Assembly (NCBI GenBank): GCA_964424105.1
Contig: CAYRHJ010000013.1
Span: 62,001 to 126,000 of the forward strand
Source of the DNA: CAYRHJ01 sp964424105
GTDB lineage: Bacteria > Planctomycetota > Phycisphaerae > UBA1845
DNA length: 64,000 nucleotides
Direction: 5' to 3'
Position numbers and translations under genes: made by a program
Shown: positions 60,354 through 64,000 of the stretch, one piece after another
Position numbering within the stretch: the stretch's first letter is position 1
Layout: each line of letters begins with the position of its first letter
The notes under the pieces: generated by a model
Databases searched by the model: none
Told to the model about the DNA's origin: nothing
Seen by the model: the letters and a program-made list of their open reading frames with translations, nothing else

Positions 60354-61964
60354 TCATCCGTGACTGATGACCACAACGGTCGCGTCGTCGTCGAAGGGGT
60401 GCTTGGCCCGGTGCAAGTCGCAGGCGGCCACGATGCGATCGACCAGGGCGACCGCCGACGTGAAAGACCCCTCCTGCAACAGCAAATCATGAAGCCGTTG
60501 CGCGCCGAACGCGTCTCCCGCGGCGTTGGTGCAGTCGGTCAGTCCGTCCGAGTGGCAAATGAGTCGAAACGCAGCCGGCAATTCCGCAGACGAAACCTCG
60601 TAGCCATAATTCGAGTCGATACCCAGCAACAAGGAAGGTTGATCCAGCGTAACCAATCGCTTTTTCCCGGCCAGCAGCAGGGGCGGCGGCGCGCCGGCGT
60701 TGATGTATTGAATCTGGCCGCGATCAAGGTCAATCACCACAAGCGCGACGGTCACCAGTTGGCGAGCGCGAACCACCGTCCGCGAGCGGTTGATGGCCGT
60801 AATGATCTGTTCGATTTCGGGCGCGCCTTTCTCGCTGGAAAATGCCGCATGAATGGAAGTTCGGATGCCCTGGGCATGGATAAACCCTGAAACGCCGTGG
60901 CCGCCCGCGTCAACCAACAGGACGGCGGATCGGTGTTCGTCAAGATGAAAGACGTCGACGAAATCGCCGCAACGTGACTGTCCGGGCATGGTTTTGGCGG
61001 CCAGGTCCAACGAAGTGCCCGGCTCCAGCGGGACGGTCATAGTGGTTTGTAAGCGACGCAAGGTCTTGAGCCACGGTGCGGTTATCTGCGCGACATTTTC
61101 GCTGAGACGGCGAGCCGAATCCGCCAGCATCGCACCAATGCTCGCACCCGCCGCAGCCAACTCCTGAAGCTGTTCCGCCGAAAACGGTTCACCCGATTTG
61201 GGCCGGTCCACGTAGATGATGCCCGCGACGGAGTTTCTGTTGACAAGCGGAGCGACCATTCCCGTGGTCGCGAATCCCGCTCCGCCCGCAGTCTGGCTGG
61301 CCTGTTCGGGATATTTGCCGGCCACCGATTGCAGGAGCGCTGAATAGACGAACGCCTGGCTGATGGGTGTTAATGATCCGCCGGCTTCGCGCGTCAATCC
61401 TCGATGGGCGAGCGGGTGGATCTCGCGTTTGTTTTCGCCACGCAACGCGATGAAGCCTCGATCGGCGTTGAGATTGATCAGGACGCGGGACAAGACCGCC
61501 GCAGCCACGTCCTCCGCGCGCGACGGAAAGGGCGCTTCGGCACCGAGAAGCGCCAGCTCGCCGACGCGGTTCAAGGGCATCGTGATTGGCGACTTGATCT
61601 TGATCCATTGCGTACCCGGTGGATCGGATCGATCGGGCGTCAGGCAGGTCAGATCGAAAGGCGCCGTTTCGACGTTGTCAGCCGCAAATTCAAAAACGCG
61701 CCCGCCGATCCGCACCATGTCACCGTGGGACAGAAGCGTTTCGGTAATCTGCTCGCCGTTGACGAAGGTCTTGTTGCGACTTCCCAAGTCTCGAACCCGA
61801 TATCGTCCGTCGGGGTCCTGGTCGAAACGGGCGTGTTCGCGGGAAATGAGGTCGTCGACGATGCAGAGTTGGCAGGATTCCACGCGACCGACGACAAATT
61901 TCTCCGTCGCCAGAATTCGCGTCGTCAGAACGCCCTGATCGTCGATGAATCGCAACTGGGCCAT
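60354..61964 (-). CDS. FHA-GAF-PP2C (SpoIIE-type) signalling phosphatase
   Basis: 536 residues. FHA domain (1-100): VGRVESCQLCIVDDLISREHARF and LGSRNKTFVNGEQI, the phosphothreonine-binding loop residues R, S, N present. GAF domain (about 115-280): AAAVLSRVLINLNADRGFI and MVAPLVNRNSVAGIIYVDR. PP2C/SpoIIE phosphatase (about 310-535): GDFVDVF, VLLVDAGGHGVSG, CHSDGLTDCTN and DDDATVVVIS, all metal-binding Asp residues present. Such phosphatases dephosphorylate STAS anti-sigma antagonists. Located 6 bp upstream of the secretion ATPase gene, presumably co-transcribed. Confidence 0.93.
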   Translation of the reverse strand: MAQLRFIDDQGVLTTRILATEKFVVGRVESCQLCIVDDLISREHARFDQDPDGRYRVRDLGSRNKTFVNGEQITETLLSHGDMVRIGGRVFEFAADNVETAPFDLTCLTPDRSDPPGTQWIKIKSPITMPLNRVGELALLGAEAPFPSRAEDVAAAVLSRVLINLNADRGFIALRGENKREIHPLAHRGLTREAGGSLTPISQAFVYSALLQSVAGKYPEQASQTAGGAGFATTGMVAPLVNRNSVAGIIYVDRPKSGEPFSAEQLQELAAAGASIGAMLADSARRLSENVAQITAPWLKTLRRLQTTMTVPLEPGTSLDLAAKTMPGQSRCGDFVDVFHLDEHRSAVLLVDAGGHGVSGFIHAQGIRTSIHAAFSSEKGAPEIEQIITAINRSRTVVRARQLVTVALVVIDLDRGQIQYINAGAPPPLLLAGKKRLVTLDQPSLLLGIDSNYGYEVSSAELPAAFRLICHSDGLTDCTNAAGDAFGAQRLHDLLLQEGSFTSAVALVDRIVAACDLHRAKHPFDDDATVVVISHG

Positions 61965-62303
61965 CGGCGGACATGATAGATCAGCGGGCGGCGATGAACA
62001 ATACTGCTGGCGATGGCTCGTCACGGTCGATGGCATGACGGGTTAGGCCGCTGCCTTTTCAGAATCCGATGCGTAATGACCCTTTGCGCCAAGGGGGGCC
62101 GCACGCGGCTTTGAACGGTCGGTTTCGTGCAGAATCTCGTGCCATATAGTTGGAATATACCCCGACGCAAGGCAGACTCTTGGTAGAATGGGCGGGAAAT
62201 ATTATGATCGTCCGCCTGGAGGCGGCGTGCAGTCAATGAAGGAACCCGTGTCCGCCTATTACAGATTACTTGAAACCCCTGTCCCAAACTTTCGGAGGAA
62301 ACC
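61965..62303. other. Divergent promoter region, nothing else recognised
   Basis: 339 bp between the leftward phosphatase gene and the rightward membrane-protein gene. AT-rich patches (AATATTATGATCG near 62198) fit promoters, but no convincing -35/-10 pair was found. GGAGG at 62294-62298 is the ribosome-binding site of the next gene. Confidence 0.4.
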
Positions 62304-62870
62304 ATGACACCGCTCGTTCAACTCTGGCTGCCCATTCTCTTGTCAGCCGTCTTCGTCTTCATCGCCAGCTCGATTCTTCACATGGTCATTCCCATCCACA
62401 AGAACGACCATCGAAAGCTTCCCGGCGAGGGCAAGCTGCTCGACGCGATGAACGTACAAAACGTCGCTCCCGGCGCCTACATGTTTCCCTGCGCCGCATC
62501 GATGGCGGACATGGCCACGCCGGAAATGCTCGAAAAGTACAACCGGGGCCCCGTCGGGTTCATGACCGTCCTGCCCAACGGTCCGCCCGCCATGGGCAAG
62601 AGCCTGGCCATTTGGTTCGTCTATTCGATTCTGATCAGCGTCTTCGCCGCCTACGTTGCGGGGTCCGCGTTGGGATTGGGGGCTGAATATCTGGCTGCTT
62701 TTCGAATGACGGGCGCCATCGCCGTTCTCGCCTATGCGGCCCAACCCATACCCGACTCCATCTGGAAAGGGCAGCCTTGGAGCGTCACCGGCAAATTCAT
62801 CTTCGACGGGGTCATTTACGGACTGGTGACGGCTGGTACTTTCGGCTGGCTTTGGCCGGCAGCGGCCTGA
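62304..62870 (+). CDS. Conserved four-helix membrane protein, unknown function
   Basis: 188 residues with a strong Shine-Dalgarno (GGAGG, 5-6 nt before ATG). Helices are at about 8-28 (LPILLSAVFVFIASSILHMV), 104-124, 131-150 and 165-186 (FDGVIYGLVTAGTFGWLWP). The conserved HKNDHRKLP, PGAYMFPC and GKSLAIWFVY blocks match a widespread family of uncharacterised membrane proteins in Acidobacteria and planctomycetes. No function is established. Confidence 0.82.
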   Translation: MTPLVQLWLPILLSAVFVFIASSILHMVIPIHKNDHRKLPGEGKLLDAMNVQNVAPGAYMFPCAASMADMATPEMLEKYNRGPVGFMTVLPNGPPAMGKSLAIWFVYSILISVFAAYVAGSALGLGAEYLAAFRMTGAIAVLAYAAQPIPDSIWKGQPWSVTGKFIFDGVIYGLVTAGTFGWLWPAAA

Positions 62871-62933
62871 AAACGCCGGAAACGCGCATGTCTCCCAATC
62901 GGGGGAGACATGCCTCCCCATGCGGAAGACGGC

Positions 62934-64000
62934 TCAACGCTCGATGTAATCGATGTAGCCGATCATCATCTCTTCCCAGGTCTGCTCGCCCCAGCGCACG
63001 GCCGAACTCGGATCGGGATTGGCGAAGTTCTTGGCCGAGTTGTCAAACACAGCCACACACTCAATCTTCGATCCCTTGGGCATCAACATGGGGTTTTTTA
63101 GAATGTACGCCTCCTGCCAGTTGAAATCATAGCGAGGGACTTCCAGCAACGTATCGCTGCGCCCGTCGGGATAGTGGGCCACGAATTTCCACGACTTGCC
63201 CCGCGTGTGCATGTGCGGAAAGAACGTCAACACTTCCGTGTCCCGCCCGAACGTGTGTTCAGCGCGGACTTCGTGATGCTCCGCGCCGGGCGGAATGTTG
63301 AAGCCGAAATTATAGATGCCGCGCGTGCGCACTTCACGCTGCATCGCGTCATCGGCGAACACCATGCCCACGCTGCATTTGTCCCTGCGGCTCTTGCCGT
63401 TGGTCGTGTAATGCACTTGGAAAACCAATGTCGCACCCGCCGGAAGCCTCTTCGCCGTACCCTCGGGGAAAATCGACGGCGTATCCCCGGGCACCGTCGC
63501 ACACAAAAACCCGTCGTCCAAGCCGATTCGCCCGCGATCGAAGTTCTCCGAATCCTTGTCGATGACGAACACCAGAATATGATGCACCACGTCCTCAGCG
63601 CCCGCCTTGGCCTCCATGGCCTTGATCCAGCGGTCCTCCTTGAAGAACGTCGGAATGCGGAAATACTGATATTCCACGACGCCCTCCGCTGGGACTTTGA
63701 ACGCCGTTCGCATCTCGAACACCTTGTCCGGCTCTCCGATCCGCCAACCCTTAGGCCACTCCTTTTCCGGCGGATCTTCTTCCGCTCGGCCACGCGGCAT
63801 GCCCCCGTCGATCCACGCCATCAGCAACTGCTTGTCCTGCGGCGCCAACGACCGCTGATTGACGAATAGGCCATCGTGGCGTTGATCGGCATTCCACGGC
63901 GGCATCCGGTTGTCTTCCAAAACCGAATGAATCATCGCCGACCAACCTCGAACCTCTTCATAGGTCGTCAGCGGAAACGGGCCGATCTGATCCGCGCGAT
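62934..64000 (-). CDS. Secreted copper-monooxygenase-like redox protein, 5' end outside window
   Basis: The frame stays open to the right edge (PFPLTTYEEVRGWSAMIHSV precedes the first ATG at 63935), so the gene starts beyond 64000. That N-terminal part with RMPPWNAD resembles a c-type cytochrome or redoxin-linked domain of planctomycete proteins. The rest matches the type II copper ascorbate-dependent monooxygenase fold (peptidylglycine monooxygenase family): VVHHILVFV carries the His pair of the CuH site and FPHMHTRGKSWKF the HxH of CuM. Enzymatic activity is not established for this branch. Confidence 0.78.
   Translation of the reverse strand, partial: RADQIGPFPLTTYEEVRGWSAMIHSVLEDNRMPPWNADQRHDGLFVNQRSLAPQDKQLLMAWIDGGMPRGRAEEDPPEKEWPKGWRIGEPDKVFEMRTAFKVPAEGVVEYQYFRIPTFFKEDRWIKAMEAKAGAEDVVHHILVFVIDKDSENFDRGRIGLDDGFLCATVPGDTPSIFPEGTAKRLPAGATLVFQVHYTTNGKSRRDKCSVGMVFADDAMQREVRTRGIYNFGFNIPPGAEHHEVRAEHTFGRDTEVLTFFPHMHTRGKSWKFVAHYPDGRSDTLLEVPRYDFNWQEAYILKNPMLMPKGSKIECVAVFDNSAKNFANPDPSSAVRWGEQTWEEMMIGYIDYIER

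Overview
The window (about 60% G+C by eye) looks like chromosome of an uncultured member of the Planctomycetota. The basis is a combination of secreted proteins with dockerin-like calcium repeats, a PEP-CTERM protein, a multihaem cytochrome, a copper-monooxygenase-like secreted redox protein, a small zinc-ribbon membrane protein, and long spacers packed with hairpin repeats. This assignment is inferred from gene content; no ribosomal RNA is present to confirm it. Both edges cut genes: a parallel beta-helix protein on the left and a secreted copper/redox protein on the right.

Layout. 0-4.3 kb: beta-helix protein and a three-gene proton-translocating transhydrogenase operon (pntAA-pntAB-pntB). 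4.6-14 kb: an MMPL-type RND exporter, small proteins (zinc ribbon, SnoaL-like lipoprotein, degenerate HAD protein, DoxX protein) and an orphan AcrB-type RND pump. 14.3-21.6 kb: a Cus/Czc-type metal efflux operon (Cys-rich secreted protein, outer-membrane factor, adaptor with two Cys/His motifs, CusA-like pump). 22.3-32.3 kb: a type IV pilus / type II secretion-like cluster that begins with a STAS anti-sigma-factor antagonist translationally coupled to the PilB ATPase and continues with pilT, pilC, pilM, N-, O- and P-like genes and four (pseudo)pilin-like genes with overlapping ends. No secretin or prepilin peptidase is in the window. 32.5-42 kb: housekeeping genes (DUF4416, M20 peptidase, PyrK-like, Nudix, aroA, archease, murA, prmC) and tRNA-His. 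42-53.8 kb: an HMG-CoA-lyase-like protein, aldehyde dehydrogenase, aquaporin, BFD-like ferredoxin, thiol peroxidase, asnS with a coiled-coil insertion, methyltransferase, FlgM-like protein, and a Ser/Thr kinase beside a metallophosphatase. 54.4-58.7 kb: secreted dockerin-like protein, multihaem cytochrome with a dockerin-like tail, PEP-CTERM protein. 58.7-62 kb: a second GspE/PilB ATPase beside an FHA-GAF-SpoIIE phosphatase. 62.3-64 kb: a conserved membrane protein and the partial redox protein.

Most notable points. (1) The two secretion ATPase genes each sit next to one half of a classical partner-switching circuit: a STAS antagonist with its phosphorylatable Ser (next to the first) and a PP2C/SpoIIE phosphatase with FHA and GAF sensors (next to the second). 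This suggests partner-switching control of pilus or secretion machinery. (2) A MITE-like repeat family with imperfect terminal inverted repeats occurs as about 78-bp minimal and about 280-bp expanded copies; one copy is flanked by a perfect 24-bp direct repeat. A second composite family has interrupted the pnt operon and also lies elsewhere. (3) A near-consensus promoter, about 120-nt leader and intrinsic terminator precede the pyrK-like gene, suggesting an attenuator or small RNA.
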